DNA of 8,887 bases from an uncultured Methylocystaceae bacterium (GTDB taxonomy: Bacteria > Pseudomonadota > Alphaproteobacteria > Rhizobiales > Beijerinckiaceae): contig CAMFKC010000060.1 of the NCBI GenBank assembly GCA_945956975.1, positions 1 through 8,887 on the forward strand, given 5' to 3'. The position numbers and the translations under genes were made by a program. The first letter of the stretch is position 1, and each line of letters opens with the position of its first letter. This document shows positions 1 to 6,271 of the stretch, piece by piece. The notes under the pieces were generated by a model. It was given only the letters and a program-made list of their open reading frames with translations, searched no databases and was not told the origin of the DNA.

Positions 1-1
1 G

Positions 2-691
2 CACACGCCTGTGCCGGAATTGCCCGGCTATGCCGACGGCGCATGGTGGGTGCAGGACGCCGCCGCCGCGCTGCCCGCGCGGCTTCTGCCGTTCGAGCCC
101 GGCGCCCGCGTGCTGGATCTCTGCGCCGCCCCGGGCGGCAAGACGGCCGAACTCGCCGCCGCTGGCGCACAGGTGACCGCGCTCGACAGATCCGCAGAAC
201 GCCTCAAGCAGCTTTCGGCCAATCTTTCCCGACTTGGCCTTCATGCCGACGTCGTGGTGGCGGACGCCGCCACATGGTCGGCCGAGCCGTTCGACGCAGT
301 CCTGGTCGATCCGCCCTGTTCGGCGACCGGCACGATCCGCCGCCACCCCGACGTGCAATGGACCAAGAAGCCCGGCGACGTCGACCAGCTCGCAGCCCTG
401 CAGGCGAAGATCCTCGCCCGCGCCGCCACGCTGGTGAAGCCCGGCGGGCATCTCGTCTATTGCGTCTGCTCGATCGAGCCGGAGGAGGGCGAGGCGCAGA
501 TTTCGGCCCTGTTGCGCAAGAACCCGGATTTCCGCCGTGTGCCGATCGCGCCGGGCGAATGCGGCGTTACGCCCGAGCTGATCACGGCGGACGGCGACCT
601 GCGCACGCTGCCGTGCCACTGGCCGGATGACGACGCGCGGATGGCCGGCCTCGACGGCTTCTTCGCCGCGCGCCTCCGCCGGCAAGGTTAA
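2..691 (+). CDS. rsmB: 16S rRNA (cytosine-C5) methyltransferase RsmB/Sun, C-terminal part
   Basis: This is an S-adenosylmethionine-dependent RNA m5C methyltransferase of the RsmB/NOL1-NOP2-Sun family, which modifies C967 of 16S rRNA (E. coli numbering) in the cytoplasm. The frame is open from the left edge, so the N-terminal NusB-like RNA-binding domain and the real start lie outside the window. The catalytic domain is visible. The SAM-binding loop DLCAAPGGKT is encoded at about 116-145. The DPPCSATG motif, which carries the product-release cysteine (317-319), is followed by IRRHPDVQW, typical of RsmB. The CVCSIEPEEGE motif carries the catalytic cysteine equivalent at 467-469. The gene stops with TAA at 689-691. 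The heparinase-like gene follows on the same strand after about 100 nt, so co-transcription is possible. Family assignment is firm. RsmB rather than another NSUN member is inferred from the IRRHPD signature. Confidence 0.93.
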   Translation, partial: HTPVPELPGYADGAWWVQDAAAALPARLLPFEPGARVLDLCAAPGGKTAELAAAGAQVTALDRSAERLKQLSANLSRLGLHADVVVADAATWSAEPFDAVLVDPPCSATGTIRRHPDVQWTKKPGDVDQLAALQAKILARAATLVKPGGHLVYCVCSIEPEEGEAQISALLRKNPDFRRVPIAPGECGVTPELITADGDLRTLPCHWPDDDARMAGLDGFFAARLRRQG

Positions 692-789
692 TAGACCCTA
701 AACATTTGAAGAGACATATTGTACGCCTGCACGAGCGGCGGCGGGCGGTGGATGACGCCCGGCAGGAGGGGCGACTGTCTAGCGGGGGA

Positions 790-2466
790 ATGGGCGAACG
801 CGCAAAGCTCGCGGCCATGGTGGCGCGGCGTTATGCGGCGAGAAGCGTGCGTGCGGCGACAGCGCCCGTGCGCGCTCTCGGACGCATGCGGATGCGCGCG
901 CCCGAACGCCTGCTGATCGCCCCGCAGGACATCCGCACCGCAGACGCCACGCGCGCCGAAGACATCTACGCCGGCTATTTCGCTTTCGGCGGCCGCATCG
1001 TGAACACGCAAGGGCGCTCGCCGTTCGACCTGCATCCGCCCTCGCAGGAATGGGCCCGCGCGCTCAACGGCTTCGGCTGGCTGCGCCATTTGCGCGCCGC
1101 CGAGACGAGCCTCGCCCGCGTCAACGCCCGTGCGCTGGTCGACGATTATCTCGCCGCCCGCAACCGCAACGGGGCCGAGATTTTCGACGCCGCCACCACG
1201 GCGCGCCGCGTGCTCTCCTGGCTCAGCCAGTCCACGCTGGTGCTGGAGGGCGCCGAATCCGATTTCTACCACCGCTTCCTGCGCGCGCTTTCCCGCGACG
1301 CCGCGCAATTGCAGGACGCGCTGGGCGCGACCTCCGGCCTGCCGCATCTCATGGCGACCGTGGCCTTGGCCGCCTATGCCATGTGCGCCGACACGCCGGC
1401 CCGCTACCAGGCCCGCGCCAGCGCCCAGCTCGCCGACGCCATCGGCGCGCAGATCCTGCCCGACGGCGGCCATGTCAGCCGCAACCCGCAGGCCCTGATC
1501 GACCTGCTGCTCGACTTCCTGCCGCTGCGCCAGGCCTATGTCGCGCGCGGCGCCGCGCCGCCGACCGCCCTGCTCAACGCCATCGACCGCATCATTCCGG
1601 CCCTGCGCCTGCTGCGCCATGGCGATTCCTCGCTCGCCCTGTTCAACGGCATGGGCGTGACCGCGCCGGACCGCCTCGCCACCGTGCTGCATTACGACGA
1701 TGCGCGCGGCGCGGCGCCGGTCAGCGCGCCGCATTCGGGCTACCAGCGGCTCGAGGCCGCTGACGCGGTCGCGATCGTCGACGCCGGCCCGCCGCCGCCC
1801 GGCCCCTATTCGCTCGATGCGCACGCAGGCTGCCTGTCTTTCGAGCTTTCGAGCGGTCTGCAGCGCATCGTCGTCAATTGCGGGACGCCCGCGGTCGGCG
1901 GCGCCTCGGCGCGCGAGGCGGCGCGCCAGACCGCCGCGCATTCGACGCTGGTGATCGACGATGTCTCCTCCTGCCGCATCGCGCCGGATGCCGGCATGGA
2001 GCGCATCGTCGCCGGCCAGATCGTCGCCGGTCCCTCGGCTGTCGGCGTGAAGCGCGAGACGCTCGCCGAAGGCGCGCTGCTCGATCTCTCCCACGACGGC
2101 TACGCCCAGCGCTTCGGCCTGATCCACGAGCGCCGCATCGCGATGAAATCCGACGGCGCGCAGCTCGTCGGCGAGGACCGCCTGGTCGCCGCCTCCACGG
2201 GCGGCCAGACGCCGGCTGACGCCTTTACCCTGCGCTTCCATCTGCACCCGCAGGTGACGGCCATGCGCGCCGGAGACGACACGGCCGTCGTGCTCGATCT
2301 CCCGGACAGCCAGCGCTGGATGTTCGACGCCGGCGGGCTGCCCGTCGCGCTCGAGGAGAGCGTCTTCTTCGCCAGCCCCGACGGCGCGCGCGCCTGCCAG
2401 CAGATCGTGGTGACGGGCAAGGCCGAGGCGGGCGCCGAAGTGCAATGGGCGTTCAGCCGGCTGTAG
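790..2466 (+). CDS. heparinase II/III family protein
   Basis: The product is about 558 aa and belongs to the heparinase II/III-like family, polysaccharide lyases with an alpha/alpha toroid followed by a C-terminal beta-sandwich. The N-terminal half is helical, with YAGYFAFGGRIV and PSQEWARALNGFGWLRHL segments typical of the proteobacterial members. The C-terminal domain shows NCGTP (from residue 363), HSTLVIDD (from 384), HDGY (435-438), HERRI (from 446) and RFHLHP (482-487). No signal peptide or membrane helix is visible, unlike the secreted lyases, so activity on an extracellular glycosaminoglycan is doubtful and the true substrate is unknown. I chose ATG 790, preceded by a GGGGG stretch. 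The frame stays open upstream to a TTG at 706, but those 28 residues are Arg-rich and look non-coding. In Hyphomicrobiales I recall this gene lying between rsmB and purH. Here purH is absent and an AT-rich segment starts immediately after the stop. Confidence 0.87.
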   Translation: MGERAKLAAMVARRYAARSVRAATAPVRALGRMRMRAPERLLIAPQDIRTADATRAEDIYAGYFAFGGRIVNTQGRSPFDLHPPSQEWARALNGFGWLRHLRAAETSLARVNARALVDDYLAARNRNGAEIFDAATTARRVLSWLSQSTLVLEGAESDFYHRFLRALSRDAAQLQDALGATSGLPHLMATVALAAYAMCADTPARYQARASAQLADAIGAQILPDGGHVSRNPQALIDLLLDFLPLRQAYVARGAAPPTALLNAIDRIIPALRLLRHGDSSLALFNGMGVTAPDRLATVLHYDDARGAAPVSAPHSGYQRLEAADAVAIVDAGPPPPGPYSLDAHAGCLSFELSSGLQRIVVNCGTPAVGGASAREAARQTAAHSTLVIDDVSSCRIAPDAGMERIVAGQIVAGPSAVGVKRETLAEGALLDLSHDGYAQRFGLIHERRIAMKSDGAQLVGEDRLVAASTGGQTPADAFTLRFHLHPQVTAMRAGDDTAVVLDLPDSQRWMFDAGGLPVALEESVFFASPDGARACQQIVVTGKAEAGAEVQWAFSRL

Positions 2467-2468
2467 AT

Positions 2469-2486
2469 GAGCGCGACAATGCGCTC
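2469..2486. repeat. inverted repeat (hairpin) just after the heparinase stop
   Basis: GAGCGC (2469-2474) and GCGCTC (2481-2486) form a perfect 6-bp stem with a 6-nt loop, three bases after the heparinase stop codon. It sits between two convergent genes (44 nt apart) and could protect or end either transcript. However, it lacks a U-tract directly after the stem on the plus strand (GATTAAAAAA follows), so it is not a canonical intrinsic terminator. It also marks the point where base composition changes from GC-rich to AT-rich. Confidence 0.4.
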
Positions 2487-2510
2487 GATTAAAAAATATG
2501 AGAGATACTA

Positions 2511-3116
2511 CTATCTATTCTCTTGCTCAGCATTTTTCAACATAGAGTATAGTATAAATTGGTCAACAAGAAGTCCGATATTTGATTCTTCCTGCGGAGT
2601 TATATTGATCGTCCATGCTGAAGTTATCAGTCCTTCGTTAGTTCTTGCTTCCGCCAGGATAGGGTCAACGCTGGCAAACTTGAGCCCGGCTAACGCGTTG
2701 AACACACGACGCCTATCGTCGAAGGGCCGCTTGTGAAAAGGATGCGCGACCACCGACGATGCCGCGCGCATTGCTAGCATTGGGTTTGCGTAACGATAAA
2801 GCGAGCCTTCAAAGCTATCGTCCTGAGGCGGTATATTTACTCCAGGAGGGGGACGCAACGGTGCTACATAAGCTATTGTTGCGGCTTTAATGGCGGCACG
2901 TTTGGCGAGGTCGGTTCGATGTCCTATATGCAGGTGCTTCTGCTTATATGCGTCGGTCAGGCAGAAATAGACGTGTGCCAAGATCTCAGGCATCGAGACG
3001 TGATACTCAATCGGACTGAGACGGAACAAGGATGAGCCGCACTGCAGATCGAGAATATGTTTGAAATACGCAGAGCGCTCCGTCAGCTCTTCGGCTGAGC
3101 GACTTGGGACCGACAT
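2511..3116 (-). CDS. hypothetical protein (201 aa) in AT-rich segment
   Basis: I do not recognise this protein. It has 201 residues, starts at ATG 3116-3114 and stops at TAG (2513-2511). There is no signal peptide or hydrophobic membrane segment, so it is probably cytoplasmic. It looks mainly helical and has even coding-like composition. Residues about 60-85 are rich in His, Lys and Arg (HLHIGHRTDLAKRAAIKAA). A Pro-rich linker follows at 86-98, then FEGSLYRYANPMLAMRAASSVVAHPF (102-127), split here as FEGSLYRYANP and MLAMRAASSVVAHPF. The C-terminus, from about 165, is a beta-like then helical stretch ending NAEQENR. No catalytic motif stands out. It follows the 68-aa gene on the same strand after 26 nt, so the two are probably one operon. 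The ribosome-binding site is weak (GGA, 8 nt from the start). Its codons are far more AT-rich than those of the flanking genes, which suggests acquisition from elsewhere. Confidence 0.72.
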   Translation of the reverse strand: MSVPSRSAEELTERSAYFKHILDLQCGSSLFRLSPIEYHVSMPEILAHVYFCLTDAYKQKHLHIGHRTDLAKRAAIKAATIAYVAPLRPPPGVNIPPQDDSFEGSLYRYANPMLAMRAASSVVAHPFHKRPFDDRRRVFNALAGLKFASVDPILAEARTNEGLITSAWTINITPQEESNIGLLVDQFILYSMLKNAEQENR

Positions 3117-3142
3117 AATTTCATTCCAATAAGACTCGCTCT

Positions 3143-3349
3143 TCAGCGGCGAGCGCGAGCCTGAAGCTCAGTCATAAAATTTGATTCCGCAAGCGAAATC
3201 TCATCGTTCTGCGCATTGGCAGCCGAAATCAGCTGTTCGACAACGGTCTTAGGGTCGTTGTTGTCGTCACGGATACGCGATTCGACCTTTACTCCGAGCG
3301 ACGCATAGTCGAACGAGACGAGAAGCCGAGTATCGTGTGAGCCGGACAT
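3143..3349 (-). CDS. small hypothetical protein (68 aa), first gene of a two-gene minus-strand operon
   Basis: I do not recognise this 68-aa protein. It begins MSGSHDTRLLVSFDY at ATG 3349-3347 and ends QARARR with TGA at 3145-3143. The start is supported by a good ribosome-binding site, GGGAGA, at 3361-3356, six bases upstream. The frame is open to 3388, but the extra 13 codons would include this ribosome-binding site, so I rejected them. The predicted layout is a beta hairpin (residues about 8-27, TRLLVSFDYASLGVKVESRI), an Asp/Asn turn (DDNND), then one long helix from about 33 (PKTVVEQLISAANAQNDEIS) to the basic end. No signal peptide is seen. A small leader gene plus a larger partner resembles toxin-antitoxin or protein-and-chaperone layouts, but no sequence motif supports either. 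Two short inverted repeats lie just upstream. Confidence 0.7.
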   Translation of the reverse strand: MSGSHDTRLLVSFDYASLGVKVESRIRDDNNDPKTVVEQLISAANAQNDEISLAESNFMTELQARARR

Positions 3350-3355
3350 AATAGT

Positions 3356-3361
3356 TCTCCC
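3356..3361 (-). promoter_or_regulatory. ribosome-binding site of the 68-aa gene
   Basis: On the minus strand this reads GGGAGA, six bases before the ATG at 3349. It decides the start of the 68-aa protein against the longer open frame reaching 3388. Confidence 0.65.
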
Positions 3362-3383
3362 TTGCCGTTGGCAAATTACCAAC
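3362..3383 (-). promoter_or_regulatory. overlapping inverted repeats upstream of the 68-aa gene
   Basis: Two short inverted repeats overlap here. GTTGG (3367-3371) and CCAAC (3379-3383) are separated by 7 nt. TTGCC (3362-3366) and GGCAA (3370-3374) are separated by 3 nt. They share bases, so in RNA they are mutually exclusive, and the second one abuts the ribosome-binding site. The first could equally be a DNA operator. Stems of 5 bp are common by chance, so function is only inferred. Confidence 0.3.
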
Positions 3384-3400
3384 AACACGTCTAAAAAGCA

Positions 3401-3427
3401 AAAAAAGGGCTTGACACGATCAAGCCC
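3401..3427 (-). terminator. strong intrinsic terminator on the minus strand, with no assigned gene
   Basis: GGGCTTGA (3407-3414) pairs perfectly with TCAAGCCC (3420-3427) around a 5-nt loop. Read on the minus strand, the 8-bp stem is followed directly by at least six T residues (the A-run at 3401-3406) and then GCTTTTT. This is a textbook rho-independent terminator for minus-strand transcription. No convincing minus-strand gene lies upstream of it, between here and leuC. It separates any such transcript from the 68-aa gene. Confidence 0.75.
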
Positions 3428-3785
3428 ACCCTTGCAGAGCTAGCACTTAGAGTCACTTAGCCGAAAAGCCCGATCGAATCAAGTCCCGTCGCGCACGAAA
3501 AGTTATTTCTGTCAAGTGATTCGATTTTGATTTCGTTCGCGCGGCTTGATTCGCCGAGGAAGCTGATTCAGTAGAAGCTCCCGTTCGGACAATAGGGCCT
3601 TTCAACAGGAAACCCACAGACAAACCTCCAACTTGGCGATTGCTGCCGCAAACATCTGCGAGCGCAGCCGGTAAATTCTGATTTCACTTAGAGCCCACGT
3701 TGTTCTAGAAGACGGCCCATCGCCGCTCCGCCGCAGGCCACATGACCGCGCCGGGCGCGCAAGAACAGACCTCGACGAGGATGTC
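3428..3785. other. gene-poor region between the orphan terminator and leuC
   Basis: About 360 nt without a supportable protein gene on either strand. The part up to about 3710 is AT-richer, like the unknown gene pair. The last 75 nt before leuC are GC-rich again, which places the right-hand composition boundary near 3710. It contains a perfect 9-bp inverted repeat, CGAATCAAG (3475-3483) and CTTGATTCG (3545-3553), plus a further TGATTCG copy near 3517-3523. The leuC promoter must lie here, but I cannot pick a -35/-10 pair with confidence. I saw no tRNA, transposase remnant or direct-repeat attachment site. The leuC ribosome-binding site is CGAGG at 3776-3780. Confidence 0.6.
3475..3553. repeat. 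9-bp inverted repeat with 61-nt spacer
   Basis: CGAATCAAG (3475-3483) and CTTGATTCG (3545-3553) are exact reverse complements. The element lies between the minus-strand orphan terminator and leuC. It could close a long-range stem in an RNA or be a remnant of a mobile-element end, or it could be chance. No duplicated target site was seen next to the arms. Confidence 0.35.
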
Positions 3786-5192
3786 ATGACCGCAGGACCG
3801 CGCACGCTCTATGACAAGATCTGGGACGACCACGTCGTCGACGTCCAGCCCGACGGCACCTGTCTCATCTACATCGACCGCCATCTCGTGCACGAGGTGA
3901 CGAGCCCGCAGGCCTTCGAGGGGCTGCGCATGTCCAAGCGCAAGGTGCGCGCGCCGGAGAAGACGCTCGCCGTCGTCGACCACAACGTGCCGACGACCGA
4001 CCGCTCCAAGCCGATCGAGGACCCCGAGTCCAAGGCGCAGGTCGAGCAGCTCGCCATCAACGCCGCGGAATTCGGCGTCGAATATTACGACGAGCACGAC
4101 AAGCGCCAGGGCGTCGTCCACATCATCGGACCCGAGCAGGGCTTCACGCTCCCAGGCGCGACCATCGTCTGCGGCGACAGCCACACGTCGACGCACGGCG
4201 CCTTCGGCGCGCTGGCGCACGGCATCGGGACGTCGGAGGTCGAGCATGTGCTCGCCACGCAGACGCTGATCCAGAAGAAGGCGAAGAACATGCTGGTGCA
4301 GGTCGACGGCAAGCTGCCGGCCGGCGTCACCGCCAAGGACATCGCGCTCGCCATCATCGGCAAGATCGGCACCGCCGGCGGCACCGGCCATGTCATCGAA
4401 TATGCGGGCGAGGCGATCCGCGACCTGTCGATGGAAGGCCGCATGACCCTGTGCAACATGTCGATCGAGGGTGGCGCGCGCGCCGGCCTGATCGCGCCCG
4501 ACGAGAAGACCTTCGCCTATCTGAAGGACCGGCCCAAGGCGCCGAAGGGCGCGGCCTGGGATCAGGCGGTGGCCTACTGGTCGAAGCTGAAGACCGACGA
4601 AGGCGCGAAATTCGACACGGTCGTGAAGCTCGACGCCGCCTCGCTGCCGCCGATCGTCACCTGGGGCACGAGCCCCGAGGACGTGATCACGATCGAAGGC
4701 GTGGTGCCGACGCCGGCGGACGCGCCGAACGAGGCGAAGAAGGCGGCGATCGCGCGCGCGCTCGAGTACATGGGCCTCAAGGGCGGCGAGAAGATCACCG
4801 ACGTGAAGATCGACCGCGCCTTCATCGGCTCCTGCACCAACGGGCGCATCGAGGACCTGCGCGCCGCCGCCGCCGTGGCGAAGGGCAAGAAGGTCGCGAG
4901 CCACGTGAGCGCCATGGTCGTGCCGGGCTCCGGCCTCGTGAAGGAGCAGGCGGAGGCCGAAGGTCTCGACAAGATCTTCGTCGAGGCCGGCTTCGAATGG
5001 CGCGAGCCCGGCTGCTCGATGTGCCTGGCGATGAACCCCGACAAGCTCGCGCCCGGCGAGCGCTGCGCCTCGACCTCGAACCGCAATTTCGAGGGCCGGC
5101 AGGGCTTCCGCGGACGCACGCATCTCGTGTCGCCGGCCATGGCGGCGGCCGCCGCGATCGCCGGCCATTTCGTGGACGTACGCAAGATCTGA
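3786..5192 (+). CDS. leuC: 3-isopropylmalate dehydratase large subunit
   Basis: LeuC is the large, 4Fe-4S-containing subunit of isopropylmalate isomerase. With LeuD it converts 2-isopropylmalate to 3-isopropylmalate, the second step of leucine synthesis, in the cytoplasm. At 468 aa it has the usual bacterial length. Aconitase-family signatures are clear: CGDSHTSTHGAFG from residue 129, and FIGSCTNGR with Cys350. PGCSMCLAMNPDKL carries Cys410 and Cys413, so all three cluster ligands are present. The C-terminus has STSNRNFEGRQG. The start at ATG 3786 is supported by CGAGG five bases upstream and by the N-terminus (RTLYDKIWDDHVV). The gene ends in a strong terminator. leuD is not adjacent but 2.2 kb downstream beyond four unrelated genes, so the two subunits must be made from separate transcripts. 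I see no leucine-rich leader peptide upstream. Confidence 0.98.
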   Translation: MTAGPRTLYDKIWDDHVVDVQPDGTCLIYIDRHLVHEVTSPQAFEGLRMSKRKVRAPEKTLAVVDHNVPTTDRSKPIEDPESKAQVEQLAINAAEFGVEYYDEHDKRQGVVHIIGPEQGFTLPGATIVCGDSHTSTHGAFGALAHGIGTSEVEHVLATQTLIQKKAKNMLVQVDGKLPAGVTAKDIALAIIGKIGTAGGTGHVIEYAGEAIRDLSMEGRMTLCNMSIEGGARAGLIAPDEKTFAYLKDRPKAPKGAAWDQAVAYWSKLKTDEGAKFDTVVKLDAASLPPIVTWGTSPEDVITIEGVVPTPADAPNEAKKAAIARALEYMGLKGGEKITDVKIDRAFIGSCTNGRIEDLRAAAAVAKGKKVASHVSAMVVPGSGLVKEQAEAEGLDKIFVEAGFEWREPGCSMCLAMNPDKLAPGERCASTSNRNFEGRQGFRGRTHLVSPAMAAAAAIAGHFVDVRKI

Positions 5193-5195
5193 CGC

Positions 5196-5223
5196 AAAAA
5201 GGCCGGCGCAAGCGCCGGCCTTT
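5196..5223. terminator. bidirectional intrinsic terminator between leuC and the His/Met/Arg-rich gene
   Basis: GGCCGGCG (5201-5208) and CGCCGGCC (5213-5220) form a perfect 8-bp GC stem around CAAG. It is flanked by AAAAA (5196-5200) and TTT (5221-5223). It ends leuC on the plus strand and, reading through the A-run, the convergent small gene on the minus strand. Confidence 0.88.
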
Positions 5224-5241
5224 CGTAGCGATGATCGCAGA

Positions 5242-5508
5242 TCACATGCGATGCATGCGGCGATGATGCCGCATGTGATGGCGATGATGCATGCGATGAC
5301 GATGCATGTGGTGACGATGGTGCATGCGATGACGGTGCATGCGATGATGATGCATCCGGCGCCCCTCGCGCATCTGAGTCTTCGTCACGAGCGTATCGGA
5401 CGCCGCACGTTCGATGGCGACCGGCGCCTGCGTGGCGGGCGCGGCAAGCGCGGGCGCAGCCCAGGCGGCGCCTGCCAGAGCGGCCACCGCGAATATCAGC
5501 TTCCTCAT
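5242..5508 (-). CDS. exported small protein with a tail made only of His, Met and Arg
   Basis: This is an 88-aa protein with a clear Sec-type signal peptide: MRKL, a hydrophobic Ala-rich core, and a likely cleavage after ALA at residue 22. The mature part has a short linker (APATQAPVAIERAASDTLVTK, about 23-43) and then a tail. Residues 50-88 contain nothing but His (18), Arg (13) and Met (8). Within this, residues 57-67 and 68-78 are exact copies of MHRHRMHHRHH, followed by a degenerate third copy. The dense His/Met content suggests periplasmic binding of copper, nickel or zinc, while the Arg content suggests binding to anionic surfaces. Both are inferences. The start has a strong ribosome-binding site (GGGAGAAA, about 6 nt away). 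It converges on leuC and shares its terminator. Similar short His-rich exported proteins are, as I recall, common in Hyphomicrobiales, with no defined function. Confidence 0.8.
   Translation of the reverse strand: MRKLIFAVAALAGAAWAAPALAAPATQAPVAIERAASDTLVTKTQMREGRRMHHHRMHRHRMHHRHHMHRHRMHHRHHMRHHRRMHRM
5276..5341 (-). repeat. two in-frame 33-bp tandem repeats encoding MHRHRMHHRHH
   Basis: The coding sequence for residues 57-78 of the exported protein is an in-frame 33-bp unit repeated twice, with near-identical DNA built on the palindrome ATGCAT. A partial third copy follows toward the C-terminus. Such slippage-prone repeats usually vary in copy number between strains. Confidence 0.7.
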
Positions 5509-5642
5509 TGACGTTTCTCCCAGCTTTGCCCCGCATCACAGAACTGGCGCGATGCGCGGCATCGTCCAATCACGATTAGTTTGTCCCGCAAGGTGATCTA
5601 GCGGGGCGCAGCGCGCTTGCCGCCGGATCGTGGGCCGCAAGA

Positions 5643-6134
5643 CTAGAACTCGACCTTCTTTGTCTCGCCGAGTTGCGGCGGTTCGCCGGTCAGGCGCGCT
5701 TTCACGTAACCATAGGCGTAGACCATCGTGGCGCTGGGCGAGTCCCAATATTCAGCGCTTTCGACATCGACCCTGATGAGCGCGATGTTGCTTTCGTCGG
5801 GCCCCTTCGGAAACCACACGCGCGCCGCCTCGGTCCAGAACTCCTTGACCTTGGCCTTGTCCGTCACGATTTCGGCCTTGCCGCGCGCGGAGACATAATT
5901 CTGGTCTTTCGGTTCTGAATAGGCGACCAGGACGTTCTGCGAGGCGCGCACCTCTTCGAGCTTGGCTGAATCGCCCGCCGTCATGAACCAGAGCGCGCCG
6001 CTGAATTCCGTGTTCACCGCCGACATAGGCCGCGCGGACAATTTGCCGTCCTCGGCCTGTGTCACGAACATTGCGATGCGGATGTCCTTGATGAGTTCCC
6101 AAACCTTCGTCTGCGCTTCGAGCGACTTTTCCAT
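5643..6134 (-). CDS. pyridoxamine 5'-phosphate oxidase-fold general stress protein
   Basis: This is a 163-aa cytoplasmic protein of the FMN-binding split-barrel superfamily, most like the general stress protein 26 group (COG3871 type). It opens with a helix (EAQTKVWELIKDIRIAMF), then the barrel strands with VTQAEDGKLSARPMSAV (24-40) and GALWFMTAGDSAKLEEV (46-62). NVLVAYSEPKDQNYVSARGKAEIV (68-91) is the typical flavin-fold core, followed by FWTEAARVWFPKGPDESNIALIRV. These proteins bind flavin-type cofactors and are linked to stress responses. The physiological substrate is generally unknown, and true PdxH activity is unlikely because the PdxH C-terminal motif is missing. The start at ATG 6134 is backed by AGAGG five bases upstream. 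The frame is open further to 6197 but without a better start. It is transcribed divergently from the zincin gene, with 137 nt between them. Confidence 0.88.
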   Translation of the reverse strand: MEKSLEAQTKVWELIKDIRIAMFVTQAEDGKLSARPMSAVNTEFSGALWFMTAGDSAKLEEVRASQNVLVAYSEPKDQNYVSARGKAEIVTDKAKVKEFWTEAARVWFPKGPDESNIALIRVDVESAEYWDSPSATMVYAYGYVKARLTGEPPQLGETKKVEF

Positions 6135-6271
6135 TTGAACCTCTGACGTGACGGGGCGATCGCCCGCGCTTGCGACCACCACGCAACGCCGTGACACGCC
6201 AGCGGTTCCGGCTGCTGGCCAAGCTGCGCGCGCGACCTTCCGCGCGCATCGCGCCTGTGCGAAGCTGCGGC

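Noticed and set aside
688..2445. Long open frame on the minus strand opposite the heparinase-like gene
   Set aside because: It is the typical GC-rich antisense shadow: Arg/Ala/Gly-rich, with no recognisable motif. The plus strand carries a recognised family.
2467..2736. 89-codon plus-strand frame after the heparinase gene
   Set aside because: It starts without a ribosome-binding site directly after the previous stop and is antisense to the better-supported 201-aa gene.
3428..3560. tRNA fragment or attachment site at the edge of the AT-rich island
   Set aside because: GATCGAATC resembles a T-arm, but there is no matching acceptor stem, no anticodon arm and no second direct copy at the left edge.
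3602..3805. 67-codon minus-strand frame overlapping the leuC start, a possible source for the orphan terminator
   Set aside because: No ribosome-binding site or recognisable motif. It crosses the composition boundary and ends 175 nt before the terminator, so it is weak as a gene.
3705..5168. 487-codon open frame on the minus strand opposite leuC
   Set aside because: Composition is biased to Arg, Asp, His and Val in a codon-mirror pattern of leuC. LeuC on the plus strand is unambiguous.
5262..5360. CRISPR-like short repeats
   Set aside because: The repeats are tandem, in frame and without unique spacers. They encode the His/Met/Arg tail.
5251..5511. Plus-strand Met/His-rich frame opposite the exported protein
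   Set aside because: The Met/His pattern follows from the palindromic ATGCAT repeats. There is no signal peptide or ribosome-binding site on this strand.
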